Positions 1 through 6,895 of a stretch of DNA of 10,855 bases are shown in pieces. The stretch spans positions 1 to 10,855 of the forward strand of contig JBBRGA010000119.1 in NCBI GenBank assembly GCA_038241115.1. Reading direction: 5' to 3'. A program made the translations under genes and the position numbers. Every line of letters starts with the position of its first letter. The first letter of the stretch is position 1. The notes under the pieces were generated by a model. That model was given only the letters and a program-made list of their open reading frames with translations, searched no databases and had not been told where the DNA came from. This DNA is from JANYJJ01 sp038241115. GTDB taxonomy: Bacteria > Pseudomonadota > Gammaproteobacteria > Burkholderiales > Burkholderiaceae_C.

Positions 1-196
1 TGAGCGATCGCCGCGCGGGGGATTCCGCTACGGCCTACGGCCTGCGCGTCTTCCCCCGCGATTTGCACTGAACCAGGAGGTCAACGAAACAGCCATCAAC
101 CTACACTTATCCACATATGGCCGCACTCCGAGCGGCCTTCCTTCCCTGGTCAATATTCAATCGGCACGGGTGGTCAGATTTCGGTCGGCGCGGACA
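1..196. mobile_element. right end of an IS21-family insertion sequence (partial)
   Basis: This is a non-coding terminal region of an insertion sequence. Two tandem imperfect repeats lie at 148-168 (GGTCAATATTCAATCGGCAC then G) and 172-192 (GGTCAGATTTCGGTCGGCGC then G), matching at 15 of 21 positions with a 24-base period. The outer copy ends in GGACA at 196, so read inward the end begins TGTCCGCGCCGACCGAAAT. Multiple terminal repeats of the type TGTC..GCCGA..GAA..TGACC are a hallmark of IS21-family ends. A small hairpin GGCCGC/GCGGCC (119-124/132-137) and an inverted repeat CGCGGGGGA/TCCCCCGCG (14-22/52-60) lie inside it. The istA/istB genes would be to the left, outside the window; the TGA at 1-3 could be the istB stop, but this cannot be shown. 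The abrupt change to transposase-like coding at 197 supports the boundary. The family call is from memory of the repeat pattern. Confidence 0.6.
119..137 (+). terminator. weak hairpin, possible terminator of the IS
   Basis: There is a six-base-pair stem GGCCGC/GCGGCC with a seven-base loop, followed by TTCCTTCCC rather than a clean T run. It could end transcription of the IS genes lying to the left, but the T tract is poor and the call is tentative. Confidence 0.25.
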
Positions 197-300
197 ATGT
201 TCAGCTCAGCTGCTACCGATTGCAGGGTACGCGAACCTCGCTCCCGGGCCTTGCTGAGCGCTTGTTCTATGAACTCAGGTGAACGTTGATTTCTTTGCAT
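197..300 (-). pseudogene. N-terminal fragment of a transposase orfA, interrupted by the IS21-like end
   Basis: From ATG at 300-298 the minus strand reads MQRNQRSPEFIEQALSKARE and continues RGSRTLQSVAAELN. This resembles the N-terminal helix-turn-helix region of small OrfA-type transposase subunits, where a motif like LNMS.xTLKxW usually follows. Here the family-like sequence stops exactly at the proposed IS end (196/197), and reading on into the IS terminus meets a TGA after about 15 more codons. A GGAG ribosome-binding site (plus-strand CTCC, 310-313) sits nine bases before the ATG, so this is a real gene start. The obvious reading is that the IS21-like element inserted into it, leaving 35 codons. 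I do not assign the IS family of this gene. A 6-bp palindromic stem (317-322/324-329) just upstream may belong to its terminus. Confidence 0.55.
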
Positions 301-321
301 TTGGTGTCGCTCCGTTGCGGA

Positions 322-555
322 TCATCCGCGAGAAAGAGGGGCGACAACTAGTCTGACGCAGGGGGATACCGAGCCGATGCCATCGACGAGGTCCATGATG
401 GCCTTGACGGTGGTCGACCGGCCAGATCCGTTAAGCCCCAGCGGCGCCGCAGTCTCGCCCGCACGAACCTCGAACTGCATGCCGCGCAGCGCATGGCTTT
501 TGCCGCAGTAGCCGGCCTTGGTGGAGCGGAACGGCGCCCAGCGAGTCGCTGGCAT
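322..555 (-). pseudogene. remnant of a second LivF-type ABC transporter ATPase
   Basis: The segment at about 516-367 encodes KSHALRG, VRAGETAAPLGLNGSGRSTT and VKAIMDLVDG. This is the N-terminal strand and the Walker A P-loop (GLNGSGRST, about 438-412) of a LivF-like ATPase of branched-chain amino acid/organic acid importers. The usual AGYGKSH is spoiled to AGYCGKSH. Past GSV (about 367) the family resemblance ends, so the Q-loop, signature, Walker B and the rest (about 180 residues) are missing. The preceding codons (555-517) do not look like a LivF start. It differs clearly from the intact LivF in this window, which has GGNGAGKST, so it derives from another transporter operon and not from a local duplication. 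The loss coincides with the mobile-element gene starting at 300. It has no plausible activity. Confidence 0.65.
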
Positions 556-785
556 TCAGCTTGGCGGCACGGCGAATCAACACGAGCGCGGTCTTGCCGA
601 TACGCACGTACGTCCCCCGAGGCAGTCAAGCCTGGGAAGTACGCAGTTCTGCCAGATTGAGGTTCAACTCGGCACCAAACCAAATCGACCGATAGACGGC
701 ACCAGTGCTTGCGAGTCGGTTCGGCAAGGCTCGTTCATCCGGACAGTCGTGGGCGGGCATCAAAGCCAATTGACGCTGCAACACG
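556..785. other. non-coding or degenerate spacer, nothing recognised
   Basis: All minus-strand frames from the hydrolase stop to the LivF remnant are short or broken. One frame reads GAVYRSIWFGAELNLNLAEL, meets a stop at 628-626, and continues RIGKTALVLIRRAAKLNASD in the same frame. This could be a decayed gene but matches no family I know. No terminator with a T run is visible after the hydrolase gene. Confidence 0.4.
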
Positions 786-1517
786 TCAAGCCAAAACACG
801 TCCGAACAGGCCGAACAAACGCTCCCAGTGCCTCTCAGCCCCAGCCGCGTTGTAAGCACCGGTGCGTAGCGGAAACACGAATCCGTGATGCGTGTCGGGG
901 TACCACTCAATTCGGTGTGCAGCGCTCGAACGTTTCAGTCCAGCGCCTAACTTTTCAATGTCCGCGGGAGGTGCCCAAACATCGTTTTGTGCGCAGGCGA
1001 AATAGCTTTCACATGCGATTTTTTCCACCACGCGGTGCGGCGAGTCGGGTTGTTCCATGGCCATGTTGGCACCGTGTATCGAAGCGATGCAGCGCAGGCT
1101 TTCGGGAAAAGCGGCAGCGGCCCAAACCACAAGAGGGCCGCTCATACAGTAGCCCACAGCGCCAATGCGAGAGGCATCGGCCTGCTGCAAGAGACCGACA
1201 AAAGTCAGCATGGCCCGCGTGTCGCACTCGGTGGTCGTCGCATTCAGCGAGCCCATGTGCGCAAACATCTCGGCCATCGCAGGCTCGGTGCGGCCCTTCA
1301 GGCTGTAGTCGCGAGCGCGGCGGTAATACAGATTCGGCAACACCACGCAGTAGCCTGCGCAGGCCAAGCGCCGCGCCATGTCATGAAGCTCTTCACGCTT
1401 GCCCGGTGCGTCCATGTAGAACAGGACTACCGGGTGAGGGCCGCCCTCTTCGGGATGCACCACGAAGCTGTTCATGGCGCCGTCGGCGGTGGCGATGTCG
1501 AGATGGTGTTCGATCAT
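786..1517 (-). CDS. dienelactone hydrolase family protein
   Basis: This 243-residue protein has the usual size of the dienelactone hydrolase (DLH) branch of alpha/beta hydrolases. These are soluble cytoplasmic enzymes that open lactones such as dienelactone in chlorocatechol degradation, though many members have other or unknown ester substrates. The nucleophile elbow is GYCMSG with Cys124, where the family has GYCxGG. Asp179 in CAQNDVWAP and His211 in THHGF complete the Cys-Asp-His triad. The N-terminal part carries the expected strand and oxyanion region (VVLFYMDAPGKRE, about 31-42). The ATG at 1517 is used; the sequence before it (GCAAAAAC) has no good ribosome-binding site. The gene follows livF by 166 bases on the same strand, so it may be read through from the transport operon or have its own promoter. 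I am sure of the family; the substrate is unknown. Confidence 0.88.
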   Translation of the reverse strand: MIEHHLDIATADGAMNSFVVHPEEGGPHPVVLFYMDAPGKREELHDMARRLACAGYCVVLPNLYYRRARDYSLKGRTEPAMAEMFAHMGSLNATTTECDTRAMLTFVGLLQQADASRIGAVGYCMSGPLVVWAAAAFPESLRCIASIHGANMAMEQPDSPHRVVEKIACESYFACAQNDVWAPPADIEKLGAGLKRSSAAHRIEWYPDTHHGFVFPLRTGAYNAAGAERHWERLFGLFGRVLA

Positions 1518-1683
1518 GTTTTTGCACGCGGATCAGCAACTGAGGAATCAAGAAGCGGCGCTGTCTGACAAACCCGGCAGTACAGCTTCGGCAGTTACTA
1601 CCGTTGAAACCAAATTCTCAAAGCGAAGCCGATTACCCCGATCCCATCGCCGCAGGTACGCGTCGCCTGCCGGTTGCTTCAGC

Positions 1684-2532
1684 TCAAAGCCAGCGTTTGC
1701 GCCGACGGTAAGACTTCATGTCGCGGAAGCTCTTGCGCCCTTCGGTTGAGAGACCGAGGTAGAACTCTTTCACGTCTGGGTTTTCGGCCAAGTCGCGTGC
1801 GGCACCGTCCATCATGATGCGGCCGCTTTCGAGGATGTAACCGTAGTCGGCGTACTTCAAGGCCACGTTGGTGTTTTGCTCGGCCAGAAGGATGCTCACG
1901 CCTTCTTTTTGGTTCAGGTCGCGGATGATCTCGAAGATCTCGGCCACGATCTGCGGTGCGAGGCCCATCGAGGGCTCGTCGAGCAGCAGCATCGAGGGTT
2001 TGGCCATCATGGCGCGGCCGATGGCGGTCATTTGTTGTTCGCCGCCTGAGGTGTAGCCCGCCAGACTGGTCCGGCGTACTTTCAAGCGAGGGAAATAGGC
2101 ATAGACGCGTTCCAGTGCGTCCTGTAACTCGGCACCGCGGATCTTGCGCGTGTAGGCACCCGTCAGCAAATTGTCTTCAATGCTCAGGTGGCCGAAGCAA
2201 TGGCGGCCTTCCATGACCTGGACCATGCCTTTAGCGACCATGTCGCCAGGAGAGAGTTGGTCGGTGCGTTGACCTCGAAACTCGATTGAGCCTTTGGTGA
2301 TGTCACCGCGCTCAGAAGCAAGCAAGGTCGAGACCGACTTGAGCGTCGTGCTCTTGCCCGCACCATTGCCTCCCAACAATGCCACGATTTTTCCCTGAGG
2401 CACCTCGAGCGAGACACCACGCAAAACGAGAATCACATGGTCGTAAATGACCTCGATACTTTTGACCGCCAGGATGGGCGGCGCGCTATCTGGAGCTGTT
2501 TTGATGCTCGTTTGTTCGGCCAGTGCGTTCAT
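1684..2532 (-). CDS. livF: branched-chain amino acid type ABC transporter ATPase, LivF
   Basis: This is the second ATPase of the Liv-type (HAAT family) importer; with LivG it hydrolyses ATP at the inner face of the LivH-LivM membrane pair. In 282 residues it has Walker A GGNGAGKST (54-62), Q-loop Gln105 (VQVMEGRHCF), signature TSGGEQQ (161-167), Walker B MLLLDEPS (181-188) and AEQN at 218-221, where LivF proteins normally carry Gln in place of the H-loop His. It is about 40 residues longer than classical LivF. A 20-residue N-terminal lead precedes ILAVKSIEV, and a basic tail ends SYRRRKRWL; I associate such tails with LivF proteins from ligase-linked clusters. It is separated from the binding-protein gene by 110 bases containing strong hairpins, so its expression may be set lower. 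The ATG at 2532 lacks a good Shine-Dalgarno sequence. Confidence 0.93.
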   Translation of the reverse strand: MNALAEQTSIKTAPDSAPPILAVKSIEVIYDHVILVLRGVSLEVPQGKIVALLGGNGAGKSTTLKSVSTLLASERGDITKGSIEFRGQRTDQLSPGDMVAKGMVQVMEGRHCFGHLSIEDNLLTGAYTRKIRGAELQDALERVYAYFPRLKVRRTSLAGYTSGGEQQMTAIGRAMMAKPSMLLLDEPSMGLAPQIVAEIFEIIRDLNQKEGVSILLAEQNTNVALKYADYGYILESGRIMMDGAARDLAENPDVKEFYLGLSTEGRKSFRDMKSYRRRKRWL

Positions 2533-2543
2533 GGGCTTTACTC

Positions 2544-2593
2544 AAAAAGGGCCTGTTGGACAGGAAACGGGGCGGGCAACAGCCCGCCCCGTT
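2544..2593 (-). terminator. double hairpin with U tract between binding-protein gene and livF
   Basis: A perfect 12-bp stem (AACGGGGCGGGC at 2566-2577 with GCCCGCCCCGTT at 2582-2593, loop of four) lies 49 bases past the binding-protein stop. On the minus strand it is followed by a second hairpin, CCTGT/ACAGG (2560-2564/2552-2556), then CCC and TTTTT (2548-2544). The second hairpin plus U tract looks like a partial Rho-independent terminator; the first has no U run directly after it and may act as a 3'-end stabiliser. Such intergenic structures commonly let a periplasmic binding protein be made in excess over downstream transporter parts. The same bases can also pair differently, as described in the findings. 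Confidence 0.6.
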
Positions 2594-2642
2594 GATTCAG
2601 CGCAAAAAACGCGGTCAGTCAGATGCGCTCAAAGCCACGAGA

Positions 2643-3995
2643 TCAGCACTTCTTCGGCGTAATCTTCTGCTCGACGGCGTACTTTGCAGCCGACTCTTCG
2701 ACCATCTCACGGATCATCTTGCGGTCAGACGAGACCCATTCCGGCGTCACGATATTCCATTTCGCGCCATCCCACTGGATGATCTTGATTTGGCCCGAGC
2801 CTTCGTGGTCAGAGCAAGACAGCTTGAACGACGGCAGCATGCCTTCGATGCCCAAGGCTTTCAGACGTGCGGGAGACAAGTCCAAGGCCTCGAAGCCTGC
2901 GCGCATCTCGTCGCCGTTGAGTGGTTGGCCAACCTTCTTGGCAATGCGCTGGCCGTTACGAACAGCTTCGATCCAGAAGATGCCAGCGGTCACACCGCGG
3001 TTCCAATAGATGTTGCCCAAGCGCTTCGGATCGGCCAGGTTGCCCTTGCCTGCACCGTAGACCACTTTTTCGATGTCTTGAACCAGCGGGAAGTTCTTGC
3101 CGCTGGGCACGTTGGCTGCCGCAAAGTAGCCTTTGGCCGCATCGCCTGCTGGCAACACGTCTTCCTCAGAGCCTGCCCACCACACGCCCACCATTTTGTC
3201 GCGTGGGAAGTTGATTCGCGCAGCACTGTTGATCGAGGTCGAGTTCATGCCGGCGCCAAAGCCCCAGGAAATGACCCAATCGGCGCGCTCCTGGCGGATG
3301 CGCAGCCACTGCGCCTGTTGCTCAATACCTGGCGCTGCGACCGGGATTTCGATCAGCTCGAAGCCCCACTCCTTGGCCAGGCGGCGCAACACCGGCAGAG
3401 GCTCGCGACCGAAGGCTGAATCGAGGTGCAGATGGGCGATCTTCTTGCCCTTCATGTTGGCAATGCCGCCTTCTTTCGTGCTCATCCAGTTCAGGATCGC
3501 CGAGGCCTGCGACCAGTAGCTGGTCATGGTCGAGAAAACCCACGGGAAGACGCGACCGTCGGCGGCGTCTGAACGACCGTAACCATATTGGGTCAGAACA
3601 ACCTTGTCGTCGTCAACCCGGTTCAGCACGCCGTAGGCGATGGGCGTGGCCAGTGGCTCGAAGATGTGCATCTGCTGGTCGCCCTTTTTGAGCAGACGCT
3701 GATAGCACTCCACCCCACGTGCGGCGTTGTATTCGGTCTCGCACTCGGCCCAAGTCATCTGTACGCCATTGACGCCACCTTCCTTCATATTGACGTACTG
3801 GAGATAGTCAATGATGCCGCCGAAGAATCCTGAGCCACCCGCAGCAAAGGCTCCTACGCGGTAGCTGGGGATACCGAAATACTGTTCTTTGACGGCAGCC
3901 TGCGCCTGTGCGATTGAAGGTGCCAACGCGGCCCCTACAACGACGGCGGCGGCTGTCACGCCGCGCAGCGCGCGGCCAATTGCGGTGTCAAACAT
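2643..3995 (-). CDS. Liv-type ABC transporter periplasmic substrate-binding protein
   Basis: This 450-residue secreted protein belongs to the periplasmic binding protein family of amide, branched-chain amino acid and aromatic/organic acid importers (Peripla_BP_6, COG0683 type). It captures the substrate in the periplasm and delivers it to LivHM. A signal peptide is plain: basic start, hydrophobic core (about 13-25) and an AQA motif around 31-33 before AAVKEQYF. Because it is not followed by a lipobox Cys it should be soluble. GIIDYLQYVNMKEGGVNG and the NAARGVECYQRLL helix are typical of the first lobe. It is longer than classical LivK (about 370). It has four cysteines (85, 97, 394 and the very last residue 450), enough for two disulfides. 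The start ATG has GGAG 10 bases upstream (4005-4008). It lies 63 bases after livM. The substrate cannot be told from the sequence. Confidence 0.92.
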   Translation of the reverse strand: MFDTAIGRALRGVTAAAVVVGAALAPSIAQAQAAVKEQYFGIPSYRVGAFAAGGSGFFGGIIDYLQYVNMKEGGVNGVQMTWAECETEYNAARGVECYQRLLKKGDQQMHIFEPLATPIAYGVLNRVDDDKVVLTQYGYGRSDAADGRVFPWVFSTMTSYWSQASAILNWMSTKEGGIANMKGKKIAHLHLDSAFGREPLPVLRRLAKEWGFELIEIPVAAPGIEQQAQWLRIRQERADWVISWGFGAGMNSTSINSAARINFPRDKMVGVWWAGSEEDVLPAGDAAKGYFAAANVPSGKNFPLVQDIEKVVYGAGKGNLADPKRLGNIYWNRGVTAGIFWIEAVRNGQRIAKKVGQPLNGDEMRAGFEALDLSPARLKALGIEGMLPSFKLSCSDHEGSGQIKIIQWDGAKWNIVTPEWVSSDRKMIREMVEESAAKYAVEQKITPKKC

Positions 3996-4058
3996 GGTGG
4001 AAGTCTCCAGTTGTGGTGGTTGAGTGATCTGAGTCGAGAAATATCTGTGGAACCGCGC

Positions 4059-5126
4059 TCAGTGCGGAAACGGCCACAGCCGCAGTCTTTCTTTGGTGAT
4101 CTGCCACAGGCGTGCCAGACCGTGGGGTTCGATGATGAGGAAAATAATGATCAACGAGCCAAAGACGATCAGTTCCACCGCAGAAGTCACGCTCGCATCG
4201 ACGGCTTTGCCGAAGATGAAATGGAACATTACGCTGAGAAAAATAGGCAAAAGCAGAATGAATGCAGCACCGAGAAAGGAGCCCAAGATGGTGCCGACTC
4301 CGCCAATGATCACCATGAACAAAATGCGGAAAGACAAATCGATGGTGAAGGCCGAAGGCTCTACGGTGCCAAGGTAAGCAAAGGCAAAGAGTGCGCCGCC
4401 AACCCCGCAGTAAAACGAGCTGATCGCAAAGGCTTGCAGCTTGGTGCGCATCAGCGGCAAGCCCATGACTTCAGCTGCCACGTCCATGTCTCGCACAGCC
4501 ATCCAGGCGCGTCCCGTCGCGCCACGCGCCATGTTCTTGGCCAGCAATGCCAGTCCCACCACGATCGCCAGCACCAGGAGGTACTTCTTCTGAGCCGTGT
4601 TGAAGGCATAGCCCAGGATGACCATGGGCTGAGCGGTGATCACGCCCGAAGGGTCGTTGTTCTTGAACCAACCAAACTTGTCAAGCGCCCAGACGATGAA
4701 AAACTGCGCCGCCAAGGTAGCCACAGCCAGATAAAGGCCACGAATGCGCAGGCTGGGAAGTCCGAAGGCCATTCCCACGCCAGCAGCACAAAGACCCGAC
4801 AGCGCCACGGCCACCAGGAAAGGCATGCCGTCCACACGCAGCATGAAGTTGTAGCAAGCAAACGCGCCCACGGCCATAAAGCCGGCAGAGCCGAGTGACA
4901 GCTGCCCGGCGTAACCAGTGAGGATGTTCTGCCCGAGGGCCACCAGCGAGAAGATCAGCCAAGGAATGAGGAGCGCACGCAGCCAATAGTCGGACGCTAT
5001 GTAAGGCACCACAACCACTGCCACCGCCATGAGCGCCAACATGGCAAAGCGGTCTTGCCGCAGCGGAAATATCTGACTGTCCTGCCCATAGGTGGTGCGG
5101 AACTGGCCTGCTTCTCTGTAGAACAT
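4059..5126 (-). CDS. livM: Liv-type ABC transporter permease, LivM
   Basis: This inner-membrane permease subunit pairs with LivH to form the channel. In 355 residues it has a polar N-terminal lead (1-27), then many hydrophobic segments (about 28-45, 50-67, 72-92, 101-123, 128-147, 181-197, 231-252, 266-300 and 315-333). Family motifs are GYAGQLSLGSAGFMAVGAF (71-89), the cytoplasmic ATPase-contacting loop GRAWMAVRDMDVAAEVMGL (205-223), IIGGVGTILGSFLGA (273-287) and EPHGLARLW (333-341) near the end. The N-terminal lead with tyrosines and basic residues is longer than in classical LivM. It starts 25 bases after livH; AAGAGA lies 9 bases before the ATG. It is followed by 63 bases before the binding-protein gene, with no terminator seen there. 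Confidence 0.93.
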   Translation of the reverse strand: MFYREAGQFRTTYGQDSQIFPLRQDRFAMLALMAVAVVVVPYIASDYWLRALLIPWLIFSLVALGQNILTGYAGQLSLGSAGFMAVGAFACYNFMLRVDGMPFLVAVALSGLCAAGVGMAFGLPSLRIRGLYLAVATLAAQFFIVWALDKFGWFKNNDPSGVITAQPMVILGYAFNTAQKKYLLVLAIVVGLALLAKNMARGATGRAWMAVRDMDVAAEVMGLPLMRTKLQAFAISSFYCGVGGALFAFAYLGTVEPSAFTIDLSFRILFMVIIGGVGTILGSFLGAAFILLLPIFLSVMFHFIFGKAVDASVTSAVELIVFGSLIIIFLIIEPHGLARLWQITKERLRLWPFPH

Positions 5127-5151
5127 GGTGTGCGTCTCTTTTCAGGCTCGC

Positions 5152-6054
5152 TCAAACGCGGCGGATGATTTTTTCGCCGAACAGGCCTTCTGGGCGCACC
5201 AGCAGGAACAAGATGGCCAAAACGTAGGGGAACCAGCTTTCGATACCGCCGCCAAATTTGGGCCCGATGTAAACCTCGGCCAGTTTTTCGGCAGCGCCGA
5301 CGATAAGACCAGCGACGATGACGCCCGGTACCGATGTGAAGCCGCCGATGATCAGCACCGGCAACGCCTTCAGGGCCACGAACACCAGTGCAAATTGCAC
5401 ACCGCTGCGAGCGCCCCACAGCATGCCGGCCACGAGCGCCACCACACCGGCAATCGCCCACACCAGCGCCCAGATGCGCTTAAGCGGAATGCCGATCGAC
5501 AACGCAGCAGCGTGGTCATCGGCCACCGCGCGAAGCGCTCGGCCGACCTTGGTGCGCGAGAAAACCAACGCCAACGTGGCTACCAAGATGCCAGCGACCA
5601 CTGCCGCGAAGATGTCGATCTGGCTGATGAACAGGCCCGCGTTGTCAGCCAGCCAAGGCAAGGGCTGGTCTTTGATGCCCAGATCGAGTCTGCGGACTTC
5701 GACGCCCCACACCAGTTGCGCCGCGCCTTCAATGACGAAGGTCAGTCCGATGGTGGCCATCAGCAAGGTGATCTCATGCTGATTGACGAGTGGCCTCAGC
5801 ACAAAGCGTTCGATGCCCACACCCAACAGCGCCATCAGGCCGATGGTGATCGGCAAGGCCAACCAAAACGGCGCGCCAAGCTCCATGAAGCCTACAAACG
5901 ACAGCGCAGCAAAAAACACCATCGCGCCTTGCGCAAAATTGAACACGCCCGAGGCTTTGTAGATGAGCACGAAGCCCAGCGCCACCAGGGCATACATCAC
6001 GCCGGAGAGCAAACCGCCCACCAGCACTTCCAGGAAGAATTGAAAACCTGCCAT
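5152..6054 (-). CDS. livH: Liv-type ABC transporter permease, LivH
   Basis: This inner-membrane permease subunit is LivM's partner. Its 300 residues match the usual LivH length (about 290-310). Hydrophobic segments lie at about 6-32, 42-57, 62-78, 95-115, 141-165, 195-213, 221-252 and 274-286. The family opening GLLSGVMYALVALGFVLIYK (14-33) with GVFNFAQGAM (36-45), the cytoplasmic coupling loop GRALRAVADDHAAALSIGI (171-189), IIGGFTSVPGVIVAGL (235-250) and the end LLVRPEGLFG (284-293) are all present. The gene starts 12 bases after the livG stop, consistent with a single transcript and translational coupling. Nothing is missing or unusual. Confidence 0.94.
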   Translation of the reverse strand: MAGFQFFLEVLVGGLLSGVMYALVALGFVLIYKASGVFNFAQGAMVFFAALSFVGFMELGAPFWLALPITIGLMALLGVGIERFVLRPLVNQHEITLLMATIGLTFVIEGAAQLVWGVEVRRLDLGIKDQPLPWLADNAGLFISQIDIFAAVVAGILVATLALVFSRTKVGRALRAVADDHAAALSIGIPLKRIWALVWAIAGVVALVAGMLWGARSGVQFALVFVALKALPVLIIGGFTSVPGVIVAGLIVGAAEKLAEVYIGPKFGGGIESWFPYVLAILFLLVRPEGLFGEKIIRRV

Positions 6055-6066
6055 TTTTGCGCTCGC

Positions 6067-6882
6067 TCAGTGCGCCACGCCGAGGTAGGCGTCGATCACG
6101 TTTTGATTGGCCCGAACTTCATCGGGGGTTCCGTCGCCGATTTTTTTGCCGTAGTCGAGAACCACCACGCGATCGGAGATGTCCATCACCACGCCCATGT
6201 CGTGCTCGATCAGCACGATCGTGGTGCCGTAGTGGTCGTTGACGTCAAGTACGAAGCGGCACATGTCCTGCTTTTCCTCGATGTTCATGCCGGCCATGGG
6301 CTCGTCGAGCAGCAACACCTTCGGCTCGGCGGCTATCGCACGGCCAAGTTCGACACGCTTTTGCAAACCGTAAGGCAAGCGGCCCACCGGCGTTTTTCGA
6401 ATGTGCTCAATTTCGAGGAACTCGATGATTTCTTCGACCGCTTCGCGGTTCTCCTTTTCCTCGCGCAGTGCGCGTGGCAAGCGGAAGGCGACCTCAAGGA
6501 AATTGGCATGCATGCGCAAGTTGCGCCCGGCCATGATGTTGTCCAGCACGCTCATGCCTTTGAACAGCGCAATGTTTTGAAAGGTGCGCGAGATGCCAAG
6601 GTGTGCCGCGCGGCGCGGCGTGATGCCAACCAGCGGCTCGCCGCGAAAACGCAGCTTGCCCTCTTGAGGTCGGTACACGCCGTTGATGACGTTGAGCATG
6701 CTGCTCTTGCCCGCCCCATTCGGGCCGATGATGGCGCGCACTTCGTGCTCTCGCACATCAAAAGAAATTTTGGTCAGCGCCTTGACACCGCCGAAAGCAA
6801 GCGAAATGTCTTGCACCTCGACGATGGGGCCGCCGATGGGAAATGCGCGCGCGTGGGCGTGGGCGTGGAGTTGGAATGTCAT
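6067..6882 (-). CDS. livG: Liv-type ABC transporter ATPase, LivG
   Basis: This is the first ATPase of the importer. With the ATG at 6882 it has 271 residues, 13 bases after the ligase stop; the open frame extends upstream to 7065 but that part lies inside the ligase gene and has no LivG similarity. Walker A GPNGAGKSS (53-61), Q-loop Gln102 (SRTFQNI), signature LPYGLQKRVE (169-178), Walker B VLLLDEPMAG (189-198) and H-loop His227 (IEHDMG) are in order. The signature lacks the LSGGQ serine and central glycines; LivG proteins are naturally degenerate here (LSYG.QRR), and this LPYGLQKR form is known to me from ligase-linked operons. An N-terminal lead with HAHAHARA (residues 6-13), encoded by a short GTGGGC repeat (plus strand about 6850-6868), precedes the nucleotide-binding domain. 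Confidence 0.93.
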   Translation of the reverse strand: MTFQLHAHAHARAFPIGGPIVEVQDISLAFGGVKALTKISFDVREHEVRAIIGPNGAGKSSMLNVINGVYRPQEGKLRFRGEPLVGITPRRAAHLGISRTFQNIALFKGMSVLDNIMAGRNLRMHANFLEVAFRLPRALREEKENREAVEEIIEFLEIEHIRKTPVGRLPYGLQKRVELGRAIAAEPKVLLLDEPMAGMNIEEKQDMCRFVLDVNDHYGTTIVLIEHDMGVVMDISDRVVVLDYGKKIGDGTPDEVRANQNVIDAYLGVAH

Positions 6883-6895
6883 GGGGATGCAGCCG

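Noticed and set aside
14..60. Inverted repeat CGCGGGGGA/TCCCCCGCG as a terminator or attachment site
   Set aside because: The 29-base loop and lack of a T run make a terminator unlikely, and no duplicated core supports an attachment site; it is noted only as part of the IS end.
1518..1683. Promoter or terminator between livF and the hydrolase gene
   Set aside because: A TTGAGA box and a weak GCAGG/CCTGC stem can be picked out, but neither has a convincing partner (-10 box or T run).
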